From: Saprospiraceae bacterium
GTDB taxonomy: Bacteria > Bacteroidota > Bacteroidia > Chitinophagales > Saprospiraceae
DNA length: 64,000 bases
NCBI GenBank assembly: GCA_019638455.1
Contig: JAHBTU010000005.1
Span: 504,306 to 568,305 of the forward strand
Direction of reading: 5' to 3'
Below, piece by piece: positions 8,951-16,383 of the stretch; position 1 is the stretch's first letter; each line of letters starts with the position of its first letter. Under the pieces are notes generated by a model, which saw nothing but the letters and a program-made list of their open reading frames with translations, was not told the DNA's origin and did not search any database. Made by a program: the position numbers and the translations under genes.

Positions 8951-9065
8951 GCCCCACTTTGTTTTCACCACTTCTTTCTCCGCCGCACTGCCGCCTCCAC
9001 TTCGCGGGCGGGGGGGCGTCCCTCCCCCCGCCGCGCTCGTTCCGGGGCAGCACGGCATCCCCCCA

Positions 9066-9085
9066 TAGATCACAGGAATGCCGGA
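9066..9085. repeat. 20-nt inverted repeat beyond the VR (partner at 7264-7283)
   Basis: Exact reverse complement of the 20 nt at the end of TR. It starts 15 nt past the stop codon of the target gene. It could form part of a structure near the initiation site of mutagenic homing. Confidence 0.75.
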
Positions 9086-9100
9086 GCGGCCACCTCCAAA

Positions 9101-9227
9101 CTAAAGGGCAAGGCGGAAGCCGACGCCGGTGTCGCGGAACGTCGGCTCCCAGGCGTCGCGGGCGGCGGCGCGGCAATTCCCGGAGGTGCGGCCCCAGCCG
9201 CCGCCACGGTACACGCGGTAGACGCCC
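9101..9227 (-). other. DGR variable repeat (VR), C-terminus of the FGE domain
   Basis: The last 127 nt of the target gene, stop codon included, aligned without gaps to TR. The 18 substitutions change 13 residues: N to Y twice, then G, R, A, D, A, F, D and T at other template Asn codons, plus R to G, D to G and I to V. The frame and stop are kept. The region covers the 'RGGGW...NCRAA...W' part of the FGE fold, which supplies the variable surface in other DGR targets of this fold. Confidence 0.97.
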
Positions 9228-12200
9228 CTCGGGCCGTCCACCCACGCGCGGCCGTCCGTCGGCGCACCGGAAAAACTGCCGTGCCAGTCGTCCTCCACCC
9301 ATTCCCACACGTTGCCGCTCATGTCGTACAGCCCCAGTTCGTTCGGTTTTTTCGTGCCTACGGGGCGCGTGGTTTTTTGGGCGCCGAAGGTATTGCCTTT
9401 TTTTGCATTCTCGGCGTACCAGCCCACCTCGTCGAGGTTGTTGCTGCCGCCGTACAGGTAGCCCCGGCTCTTCGCCCCGCCCCGGGCGGCGTACTCCCAC
9501 TCGGCTTCCGAGGGCAGGCGGTAGGTCTTGCCCGTGAGGGCGTTCAGTTTTTTCAGGAACTCCTGGATGTCGTTCCAACTCACGCGCTCCACGGGGCACT
9601 CGTCGCAGCCCGTGTTGTACAGTTCGGGCGGGTCGCTGCCCATCACGGCGCGCCACTGGGCCTGGGTCACTTCGAAGCGCCCGATGGCGAAGTCGGCTAC
9701 CCGCACCTGCCGGGGCGGTTTTTCGTCGTCGTAGCATTGGCCGTCGCGTTTTTCGTCCTGGCAGCCCATGGTGAAGGTGCCGCCGGCCACGGCCACCATG
9801 TCGGCTTCGAGTTTTCGGATGGGGTCGGGCAGGGGCAGGGCGGTCTGCTCGCCGGGCCGGGCGGGGCCGGGTTCGGTTTGGCCGGTGGTGGGCTGGTCTT
9901 TGCCCGGCTGCGGGTCGGTAACGGCGGGTTCAGTAGTGGCAGCGGGCGGTATTTTCACCAAGGGCAGCGCGGGCAGGCTGTCGGCGCCTTCTACTATGAA
10001 GGTGCGGGTCTGGGTCTCGTAGCCGGCGGCGCTGAAGCGCAGGCCGACCTGCGGGCTTTGGTAGCTGGCGGGCAGGCGCAGGGTGTAGTGCCCGTCGGCG
10101 GTGGTGCGCAGGTCGGCGCCGGGGCCTTGCACGCGCACGCCGGGCAGGGGGGCGCCGGTGGCGCTGTCGAGTACGCGGCCGGGTATGGCGGGGCGTATGG
10201 CGATGCGCACGGTGGTGTCGGGCGCGGCGCACCAGGCGGCGGCGCGGCTGATCCAGGGAAGCCCCGGTCCCTCCCCCCGGGGGAGGGGCGCCGTAGCGGC
10301 CGCGCGCGCGAACCACGCGCAGGCGCGGCGGCGGTATTCGGAGGTGTCGCTTTGATAGCCCGACTGGGTCTGGCGCAGGCTGTCGGCGGCTCGGTAGTCG
10401 GGCAGAGCCGCGTTGTAGGCCGAATTGGACACGTTGTGGTGCGCTTGGGTGTCGAGGGTTATGTTTTGCGCGAGGAGTTGGTTGAGCAGGCTGTCGAAGC
10501 GGGCGATGTCGGTTTCGGCGGCGGCCTGGCGCAGCAGGTATTCATGGAGGAGGGCGCGCTCGGCATCGGTGGCGGCGCACACGCGGAGGGTTTCGCCGGT
10601 GGTGTCGAGCAGGCGCACTTCGGCTTGTTGGCCGGCACATTCGGGGGCGTGGGGGCGCCACAGGCCATACAGGCCGAGGGCCAAGGCGGCCAGCAGGGCG
10701 GCGGCGCGCAGGCCGTCCTTCCAGGCGTCGCGCAGGCCGAGGGCGGGCAGGCGGCCCTTGAAGAGGCGTTTTTTCCAGCTGTCGGGCAGCAGTTGGTCGA
10801 GGGGGCCGGGGCTGCCGCGCAGTTCGCGCACGGTGATGAAGTCGGGCGTGCCGTGCTGGTCCATCCAGCGGGCTATTTGCGCTTCGAGGGCTTTTTTGGC
10901 CTCGGGGTCGGTGGCGGTGAGCCACTGATTGAAGGCAAGGTGCAGGGCGTGGTCGTCCCAGGCGGCGCTGTCGGGGGGCGGGCCGTGCTGTTCGAGCAAG
11001 GCGTGCAGGGCCTCGCGCAGGCGCGGTTCGAGGCCGGGTCGGGTTTGGCGCAGCCAGTCTATGAGGGCGGCGCGGGCGGGGTCGGGCATTTCGCCGGAGG
11101 CGAACCAGGGCAGGCGCAGCAGCTCGGCCAATCGGGCGAAGCCGAGCAGGGGTCGGCCGGTCTCCTGTTCGAGCCAGGCGCCGAGCCAGCAGGTGAGGTC
11201 GTAGTGGAGCTCGGGCCAGAGGGCGCAGGCGGCCAGCCAGGTGCGGGTGTCGGGGTCGGGCAGTTGGGTTTCGAGGGCGTGCAGCAGATCGTCGGTGTCG
11301 GTCAGGACGATGGGGTCGGGCATGGCGAGCGGGGCCATGCGGGCGGGGTCGGGCAGGCGGCCTTCGGCCTCGTCGCTCTCGAACAGTTCCACCACGGCGC
11401 GCAGGCCGGCCACGGTGGCGGGGGCGAACCGGAATCGGGCGCCGAGGGCGCGTTCGCGGCGGCCCCAGTCGGCGGCGGGCAGGGTGCTGAGCAGGGCGCG
11501 GTCTTTCCAGCGGGCGAGTTGCTCCGTCCAGGCGGCCAAGCGGCCGGTGGCGCTGCTGAACCAGCGGCGGCCGTCGCCGATGACGAGCAGGCGGTGGTGG
11601 GGGTATCGGAACAGCAGTTCGTCGAGGCCGAGGCCCTCGGGGTGTTCGTCGTTGTGGCACAGGCGGGCGTCTCCGTCGAAGAAGAAGCGCACGGCCAGCA
11701 CCTCGTTTTGCAGCAGCAGACGGTAGAGGTCGTCGTAGAACCGGGCGCGGTGGTCGCGCGGGTCGGTGCGGTCCACTAACAGGAGGTACTCGGGCGGGCG
11801 GGTCTGGCGGCGGAACACGAATCGGGCCATGCCGCCGCGTCGGATGGTAGCGCGCACGGTGGCGGGCAGGTCGAGCAGCAGGTGCTCGTCGGCGGCGCGG
11901 CGGCGCAGGGCGTTGAGGGCCGGGGCGAAGGCATCGCCGGGTTCGGGCAGGGCCAGGTCGGGGATTCGGATGGGCCACACATAGGGCGGGCGGGCATCCT
12001 TGTCGCGCCGGGCCACGAGTTTTTGGCGCTTGCGGGCGCGGGCCAGCGCCCAGGCCCACAGCGCGGCGGCCGCGGCGGCCAGCACGAGCAGCCGGATGAG
12101 CCAGGCCCAGCGCGCGAGGGTGCGGGCCACGGGGTCGGCCTGCTCGAACTGCATGGCCCGGAGGAGCGAGTCGTGCTCGAAGGGCGGGGGCTGGGGCACG

Positions 12201-12928
12201 AAGAGGTACTGGATTTCCGGCTTGGCCGGGCGGGTCGCCACCGGCCGGGCCACCTCCATGACGGCCTCTACGCCGAGGCTGCGCCCGTCGGCTAAGGTGA
12301 GCCGGTAGCGGACGGTGTCGCGCCCGGCGGTGTCGGGCAGGGCGGCGTAGCGCAGGCAGCCGGCGGTGTCGAGGGTGGCCGTGCCGAGGCGCAGGGTACG
12401 GGTATAGCCGGTGCGGCCCCAAGTGGTGGCTGGGTCGCCGAAGGCCGCCGACCGCACGTCGCCCAAGCGGGCGAGCAGGGCGCTGTCGGGGCAGAGCGCA
12501 GCCTGCCCGCCGGCCTCCACCATGCGGTAGAGCGGGATTTGGTCGGGCAGGGGATCGGGCGCGGGCGTTTTTTTCTGAAAAAACAAAAACCACACGAGCA
12601 GGGCCATCGTGGCGGCTGCGGCGGCGGCGAGCAGCAGGGGAGCGTGTTTTTTCCAAAACGGCGGCGGGGGTGGGGGCGGCGGTGTCGGGCCGTCGGCGTG
12701 CAGGGCGGCGGTTTCGGCGGCGGCGCGTTCGAAGAGTTCGCGGAAGCGGGCCTGTTCTTTGTCGTTTTTGGCGGCTATGGGGGCGAGGGCGTCGCGCAGT
12801 TGGTCGGGGGGGAGGTCGTCGGGCAGGATTTGGAGCAGGCGCTGCCAGCGCAAATGCTCGTCGGGGGCGAAGCGGCGGACTTCGTCTTCCCAAAGGGCAA
12901 GGATGGCGGCGGCGAGGGTGTGTTTCAT
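9101..12928 (-). CDS. DGR target: membrane protein with vWA-like region and C-terminal variable FGE/SUMF1 domain
   Basis: 1275 residues from the ATG at 12928; a GTG at 12946 would add six. Order: cytoplasmic-looking N-terminus with a proline run, TM1 at 95-117, a region of about 155 residues with two Cys, TM2 at 274-296, then a vWA-like region at 380-500 ('EYLLLVDRTD', 'HHRLLVIGDG'), TM3 at about 739-757, a carboxypeptidase-regulatory-like repeat at about 905-985, a Pro/Thr linker, and an FGE/SUMF1 domain at 1044-1275 ('GGTFTMG', 'YRLPSEAEWEYAARGG', 'GNVWEWVEDDW'). Basic residues follow TM2 and precede TM3. By the positive-inside rule this places the vWA-like part inside and the FGE domain outside the inner membrane. 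The vWA-like region lacks a canonical MIDAS DxSxS. It is preceded by moxR, as in MoxR-vWA pairs. I infer a diversified sensor that signals through MoxR. Confidence 0.9.
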   Translation of the reverse strand: MKHTLAAAILALWEDEVRRFAPDEHLRWQRLLQILPDDLPPDQLRDALAPIAAKNDKEQARFRELFERAAAETAALHADGPTPPPPPPPPFWKKHAPLLLAAAAAATMALLVWFLFFQKKTPAPDPLPDQIPLYRMVEAGGQAALCPDSALLARLGDVRSAAFGDPATTWGRTGYTRTLRLGTATLDTAGCLRYAALPDTAGRDTVRYRLTLADGRSLGVEAVMEVARPVATRPAKPEIQYLFVPQPPPFEHDSLLRAMQFEQADPVARTLARWAWLIRLLVLAAAAAALWAWALARARKRQKLVARRDKDARPPYVWPIRIPDLALPEPGDAFAPALNALRRRAADEHLLLDLPATVRATIRRGGMARFVFRRQTRPPEYLLLVDRTDPRDHRARFYDDLYRLLLQNEVLAVRFFFDGDARLCHNDEHPEGLGLDELLFRYPHHRLLVIGDGRRWFSSATGRLAAWTEQLARWKDRALLSTLPAADWGRRERALGARFRFAPATVAGLRAVVELFESDEAEGRLPDPARMAPLAMPDPIVLTDTDDLLHALETQLPDPDTRTWLAACALWPELHYDLTCWLGAWLEQETGRPLLGFARLAELLRLPWFASGEMPDPARAALIDWLRQTRPGLEPRLREALHALLEQHGPPPDSAAWDDHALHLAFNQWLTATDPEAKKALEAQIARWMDQHGTPDFITVRELRGSPGPLDQLLPDSWKKRLFKGRLPALGLRDAWKDGLRAAALLAALALGLYGLWRPHAPECAGQQAEVRLLDTTGETLRVCAATDAERALLHEYLLRQAAAETDIARFDSLLNQLLAQNITLDTQAHHNVSNSAYNAALPDYRAADSLRQTQSGYQSDTSEYRRRACAWFARAAATAPLPRGEGPGLPWISRAAAWCAAPDTTVRIAIRPAIPGRVLDSATGAPLPGVRVQGPGADLRTTADGHYTLRLPASYQSPQVGLRFSAAGYETQTRTFIVEGADSLPALPLVKIPPAATTEPAVTDPQPGKDQPTTGQTEPGPARPGEQTALPLPDPIRKLEADMVAVAGGTFTMGCQDEKRDGQCYDDEKPPRQVRVADFAIGRFEVTQAQWRAVMGSDPPELYNTGCDECPVERVSWNDIQEFLKKLNALTGKTYRLPSEAEWEYAARGGAKSRGYLYGGSNNLDEVGWYAENAKKGNTFGAQKTTRPVGTKKPNELGLYDMSGNVWEWVEDDWHGSFSGAPTDGRAWVDGPRGVYRVYRGGGWGRTSGNCRAAARDAWEPTFRDTGVGFRLAL

Positions 12929-12941
12929 GTGTTCATTTTGC

Positions 12942-12961
12942 CCCACGAATGAATTCGTGGG
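12942..12961 (-). promoter_or_regulatory. Hairpin just upstream of the DGR target start codon
   Basis: CCCACGAAT (12942-12950) and ATTCGTGGG (12953-12961) are perfect complements separated by 2 nt; a realistic fold has 7 bp and a 6-nt loop. It ends 14 nt before the ATG at 12928, inside the expected ribosome footprint, so it could tune translation of the target. Confidence 0.45.
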
Positions 12962-13045
12962 TTGATAAATGCGGCTCTATGGACTGGCCTTCGGCGGGCA
13001 TGGTGTGAAAGCCAGGGGTAAAAACGCCAAAGATGACGAGCGGAG

Positions 13046-13076
13046 GTAATTTTCCAGACACTGTCTGGAAAATTAC
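13046..13076. other. Perfect 31-nt palindrome between moxR and the DGR target
   Basis: Arms of 15 bp (13046-13060 and 13062-13076) flank a single base; the core is TTTCCAGACA-C-TGTCTGGAAA. It could be an operator for a dimeric regulator or a terminator-like hairpin. No U-tract follows on either strand. Confidence 0.6.
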
Positions 13077-13187
13077 GGGACACGGATTTGTCAAGTTTAC
13101 TGGCACCGGCAAGAAAGCGTAAAAATTTAAGCAATTGATGATCAAGCGAATATTTAGATAGTTTTTCAAATTTTGGTGCGCAGGGGT

Positions 13188-13357
13188 TGTGCCAAAAGTC
13201 CCGTAGGGACTGCATCTGTGTAGATGATGCCGGAGGATGGTTTGCACCGTTCCGTAGGAACGGTATCTTGGCGAGCGAGATGCCGTTCCTGCGGAACGGT
13301 GATAAAATTTTATTCGCAAGCCTACACAGATGCAGTCCCTACGGGACTTTTGGCACA
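13188..13357. repeat. Nested inverted-repeat element (MITE-like) supplying the moxR stop codon
   Basis: Perfect 36-bp arms (13188-13223 and 13322-13357, reading from 'tgtgccaaaagtcccg') enclose a second hairpin with a 'caccgttccg...cggaacggtg' stem carrying one mismatch. The moxR reading frame enters the right arm, and its last codons (GVPKVP) and TAG come from the element. The element therefore appears to have landed at the 3' end of moxR. The rest of the gap 12929-13338 holds the palindrome at 13046 and nothing else I recognise. Confidence 0.85.
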
Positions 13358-14295
13358 CCTCCTATACTTTTCATCAACGTTTCCAGATCGTTCCTTGTCT
13401 TGGCCAGCACCGGCAGCGAGTACCCCAGCAGGCGGCGCTGGTCGGCGTCGAGGTTGGCGGGGATGTCGAGGCGGCTGGTGTCCACGCCGAGCTGGAGCAG
13501 GGCGGCGGCCCAGTGGAGCAGTTCGGCGGTGGCGGGTTTTTTGTTGAGCACGCCGAAGTCGGCCCGGCGGATGCGCTCGAAGAGGCCGATGACCTTGTCG
13601 GCGTCGAGGCGTTCGAAGCCTTCGAGTTTGGTGCGCAGGATGTCGAGCAGCTCGTCGGGGCCGGGAAATTTGATGTCGAAGAATGCCACGCGGCGCAGGA
13701 AGGGATCGGGCAGGTTTTTTTCGGAGTTGGAGGTCATGATGATGATAGGCCTGTTTTCGGGCGCGGCGGTGTAGGTGAAGCGCTCGGGGTCGCCGGTTTC
13801 GGGCACGCTGAAGGTGAGTTTTTCGAGGGCGGCGAGCAGGTTGTTGGGCAGGTCGCGGGGGGCCTTGTCTATTTCGTCGAGCAGCACCACGCGGGTTTGG
13901 CCGCTTTTGATGGCGGCGCCGAGTGCTTGGTAGCGGATGTAGTCGCGCTCCACGATGTCGGGCGTGAGGGCCTCGCGCACGACCTGGGCGTGCTGGAAGT
14001 GGCGCAGCGCGTCGTAGGCGTAGAACAGGTCGGTGACGGTGCTGGAGGTCTGGCCGTTGAAGGTTTCGGGCTTGCCAAGGCCGTAGTACCAGGCGATGTG
14101 GGCGGCCAGGTCGGTCTTGCCGCAGCCCGGCTCGCCGGTCACGAGCAGGGGCAGGCCGAGGTGGAGGGCTGTCTGCACGGCGGCCCAGAGCTCGGGGGCG
14201 GGCTTGTAGTGCTCGGGCGCGTTGAAGCGGCTGGGCGCGGGGCGCGGCGGCAGGGTGCGGGCTTGGGGGTCGGCGGGTTGGTGGGCGAGTTGCAT
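13339..14295 (-). CDS. MoxR-family AAA+ ATPase
   Basis: 318 residues. Walker A is 'GEPGCGKT' (54-61) and Walker B is 'VVLLDEIDKA' (136-145). Sensor 1 is in 'IIIMTSN' (about 184-190), and the arginine-finger region is 'DPFLRRVAFFD'. MoxR proteins are hexameric ATPases that act as chaperones on partners carrying vWA domains. The downstream gene carries a vWA-like region and is the likely partner. It lies 88 nt after the iSTAND gene, with a strong hairpin in that gap. Its last residues are encoded by an inserted repeat, so the native C-terminus may be a few residues altered. The catalytic core is complete. Confidence 0.93.
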   Translation of the reverse strand: MQLAHQPADPQARTLPPRPAPSRFNAPEHYKPAPELWAAVQTALHLGLPLLVTGEPGCGKTDLAAHIAWYYGLGKPETFNGQTSSTVTDLFYAYDALRHFQHAQVVREALTPDIVERDYIRYQALGAAIKSGQTRVVLLDEIDKAPRDLPNNLLAALEKLTFSVPETGDPERFTYTAAPENRPIIIMTSNSEKNLPDPFLRRVAFFDIKFPGPDELLDILRTKLEGFERLDADKVIGLFERIRRADFGVLNKKPATAELLHWAAALLQLGVDTSRLDIPANLDADQRRLLGYSLPVLAKTRNDLETLMKSIGGVPKVP

Positions 14296-14334
14296 ATTGT
14301 CAGTTTTGAGTGTTGAGTTTTGAGTGGGTGGTGG

Positions 14335-14370
14335 AGATTTCGGAAGTTTTTTTTCAAACTTCCGAAATCT
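14335..14370 (-). terminator. Hairpin between the iSTAND and moxR genes
   Basis: A perfect 15-bp stem (14335-14349 with 14356-14370) has a 6-nt loop, in the 88-nt gap. On the minus strand it is preceded by 'acaag' and followed by 'ccaccaccc', with no U-tract. It may be a processing or attenuation site rather than a strong terminator. Confidence 0.5.
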
Positions 14371-14383
14371 TGTGGTGAAAGCG

Positions 14384-15505
14384 TTAGAGTTTTTCTTTGT
14401 TGTATGCTTCGAAGACGATTTCCTGTACCAGTTCCACGCGGTTCATGTTGAGCAGTTTTTGCCGGTAGAGTTCGCGTTCGTCGGGGGGCAGGGCGTTGGC
14501 GAGGGTGTCGAGCACGGGCCGGAGGCGGGCGGTGTTGGTTTCGCCGAGGTCGAAGAACCAGTCGCGCAGGTCGGTTTCGGGCACGGGCAGCAGGGGGTAG
14601 AAATGGCCGGCTGCGGGGTGGCGTTCCACGAGCGCGTCGAGGGCGGTGAGGATGGCGGCGCTTTTTTCGTCGCTGCAGGTTTGGGTGGCGGGGTCGTAGT
14701 GGCGGTGGAGGTCGTCGAGGTACACGACGAAAAAGAGCAGCAGGGTGGGGCCGCCGGGCGGGCGCTGGGCCAGTTGCTGGGCGATCCAGTCGAAGTATTC
14801 GGGGAAGAAGTCGCGCCATTCGGCCTTGCGCAGGCTAAAGGGCAGGATGCTGAAGGCGTAGTTGGGCTTGGGGAACAGGTTTTGGGCGAGGGCGTGCGGG
14901 AGGTCGGTGTGGATGGGCCAGTCGAAGTGCGCGGCGAGGAACTTGCGGAAGAGTTCCTGGGATTTTTCGAGGGTGATGCCGATGGGCAGTTTTTTGAGGT
15001 CCACGCGGTCGTGGTTTCGGGCGTTGTAGCGGCAGAAGACGGGGTTTTTGCCGTCGTCGAGCAGTTCGCCGAGCAGTTCATAGACCATGCGTTCGCCGAG
15101 GGAGGGCGGCATCTGGCTGGGGCAGGAGCTGAGGAAGTAGTAGTGGTTGGGGGCCTTGAGGGTGTTTTGGCGGTGGTCGAAGCCGGCCTCGAAGCGGTCG
15201 CGCAGGTCGAGGCGGTCGCAGTTGACGAGGTGCAGGCGGCCCATTTCCCCGGTGAGGCTGAGGTCGAGCACTTTTTCGCGCAGGAAGGACTGGCCGCTCT
15301 CCGTGCCGAGGTCGTAAGCATCGGCGAGTTGTTTTTTCACGTCGGTCAGTTCGAGTTCGGCCTCGGCGATGTTGTGGTCGTACTTGAACTTTTCGTTCTC
15401 GTCGGTGGCCAGAATGCGGGCATCCCGCAGGCGGCCCACTTTTTCTGCCAAGAGGTTGCGCCGTGCTTCGAGGCGCTTGATTTCGTCCGGTGTGATCTGG
15501 CTCAT
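14384..15505 (-). CDS. iSTAND-like conflict-system protein with N-terminal coiled coil
   Basis: 373 residues. Residues 5-65 are a charged coiled coil ('LLAEKVGRLRDARILATDEN'). From about 90 the pattern 'VNCDRLDLRDRFEAGF', 'HYYFLSSCPSQMPPSLGERM' and 'TLLLFFVVYLDDL' matches the inactive-STAND (iSTAND) fold. That fold keeps the NTPase shape but lacks a Walker A lysine; I see no GxxxxGK[ST]. iSTAND proteins are recorded in multi-gene conflict systems of multicellular bacteria, where they are thought to act as adaptors or sensors. The ATG overlaps the stop of the upstream gene in an ATGA arrangement. The family call rests on motif recall; a profile search would settle it. Confidence 0.75.
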   Translation of the reverse strand: MSQITPDEIKRLEARRNLLAEKVGRLRDARILATDENEKFKYDHNIAEAELELTDVKKQLADAYDLGTESGQSFLREKVLDLSLTGEMGRLHLVNCDRLDLRDRFEAGFDHRQNTLKAPNHYYFLSSCPSQMPPSLGERMVYELLGELLDDGKNPVFCRYNARNHDRVDLKKLPIGITLEKSQELFRKFLAAHFDWPIHTDLPHALAQNLFPKPNYAFSILPFSLRKAEWRDFFPEYFDWIAQQLAQRPPGGPTLLLFFVVYLDDLHRHYDPATQTCSDEKSAAILTALDALVERHPAAGHFYPLLPVPETDLRDWFFDLGETNTARLRPVLDTLANALPPDERELYRQKLLNMNRVELVQEIVFEAYNKEKL

Positions 15506-15963
15506 GGGTTCAGTTCGGATTTGAGGGCGGCGATCTGGGCGGCGAGTTCCTGCAGCGTTTTTTCGTAGGCGAAGCGGCGGGCCTCATCGGTTTCGAGCAG
15601 GTGGGCGGTCTGGAGGCGGTCGTGTTTTTGGGTGGCGAGGTCGAGCAGGCGTTGTTTGCCGGCGCGTTCGGCCTCGGTGAGGGCTGCGGGGGCAGGCAGC
15701 AGGTCATCGGGGCGGAGGCGGGCGAGCAGGCTCTGCAGGCCGGCCACGGCGAGGGTCTCGGCTTGCATTTTTTCGGAGAAGGGGATGGTATCCTGGCCGA
15801 AGGCGCTTTCGGCGGCGGTCAGGTTGTGCGCGTAGGCATCCAGTTCGGGCTGAAAGGCCAGTTCGGGGCGGATGGTGCGGCGCAGCAGGGCGATGGCGTC
15901 CTTCGCCCGGGCATCGGCGAGCAGTTGGTTGATTGTTGTTTTGAGTTCATCGAGTTTGGACAT
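15502..15963 (-). CDS. EAD-like adaptor with C-terminal coiled coil
   Basis: 153 residues from the ATG at 15963 (an upstream in-frame start at 16002 is less likely). Residues 1-80 ('LDELKTTINQLLADARAKDA' and on to 'GLQSLLARL') have the spacing of effector-associated domain (EAD11-like) helical modules. These couple partners by homotypic contact in conflict systems. Residues 105-150 form a coiled coil ('LQTAHLLETDEARRFAYEKT') that matches the N-terminus of the next protein. It is the first gene of the operon and overlaps the iSTAND gene by 4 nt. I found no TAnnTTTG box within 300 nt upstream. Function is inferred from pattern and neighbours only. Confidence 0.65.
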   Translation of the reverse strand: MSKLDELKTTINQLLADARAKDAIALLRRTIRPELAFQPELDAYAHNLTAAESAFGQDTIPFSEKMQAETLAVAGLQSLLARLRPDDLLPAPAALTEAERAGKQRLLDLATQKHDRLQTAHLLETDEARRFAYEKTLQELAAQIAALKSELNP

Positions 15964-16043
15964 GGAAGAAAGCCGCTGGTTTTGGCCGTAAATGTAGCGC
16001 ACGCATCGAAAGAACGAGGAATAAAATTTTGGTTCAACGGTGC

Positions 16044-16165
16044 GCGGCTCTTCCCGCCTCGCACACAGCGAAGGCTCTTTTGCCGTGCGCGGGTTTTACG
16101 ACCCCGCACACGCTTCCGTAGCATCGTTTTGCCGTGCGAGGGTCTTTGGCCCTACGGCATGCACA
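16044..16165. repeat. REP-like palindromic repeats (right border of the GC-rich block)
   Basis: At least two copies of the element seen at 5325-5425: 16078-16114 and 16127-16165, with a decayed third at about 16044-16072. Copy 16078-16114 plus its 3' extension matches the reverse complement of 5390-5425 and its flank closely. The gene-free stretch 16003-17040 consists almost wholly of repeats: these, an inverted pair at 16223-16238/16356-16371 (AACATGAGTCATTCCG and partner), the 36-nt direct repeats, and families E, A, C and B. Confidence 0.75.
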
Positions 16166-16383
16166 CATCTTTTGTTGATTACCAGTTTGGTCGGAATGGG
16201 TGCGTTTCAAATTGTCGCAAACAACATGAGTCATTCCGCATTTTTGCCCCAGTGGGGGGAATATGGGCAAAAACTCCTTCGTATTCCGCCCTGCTGGGCA
16301 GTTAGAAGACTTGATTTTTAGCAAAATAGTGAGCCAAAATCTGTTTTTCAAAATTCGGGATGGCTCATGTTATGCCTGCACAG

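Larger units (their letters stand above)
7281..15963 (-). mobile_element. DGR-diversified MoxR/iSTAND conflict-system locus (whole unit)
   Basis: Six genes plus TR on one strand, in the order EAD-like, iSTAND-like, moxR, vWA-like/FGE target with VR, HRDC, RT, TR. Gaps are -4, 88, 410, 213 and -17 nt, then 43 nt to TR. Sampled lines are around 70% G+C, against mid-50s to low-60s in most flanking genes I sampled. The unit is a retroelement in the sense that it rewrites its own target; I see no transposase or integrase. Confidence 0.85.

Noticed and set aside
8366..11779. Plus-strand ORF of 1137 codons antisense to the DGR target
   Set aside because: It is the GC-rich shadow of the target gene. 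It is Gly/Ala/Val-rich with no recognisable motif, whereas the minus strand has clear FGE, vWA-like and TM features.
10542..12893. Second minus-strand ORF of 783 codons inside the target gene
   Set aside because: Arg/Pro-rich out-of-frame reading of the same GC-rich DNA; no domain.
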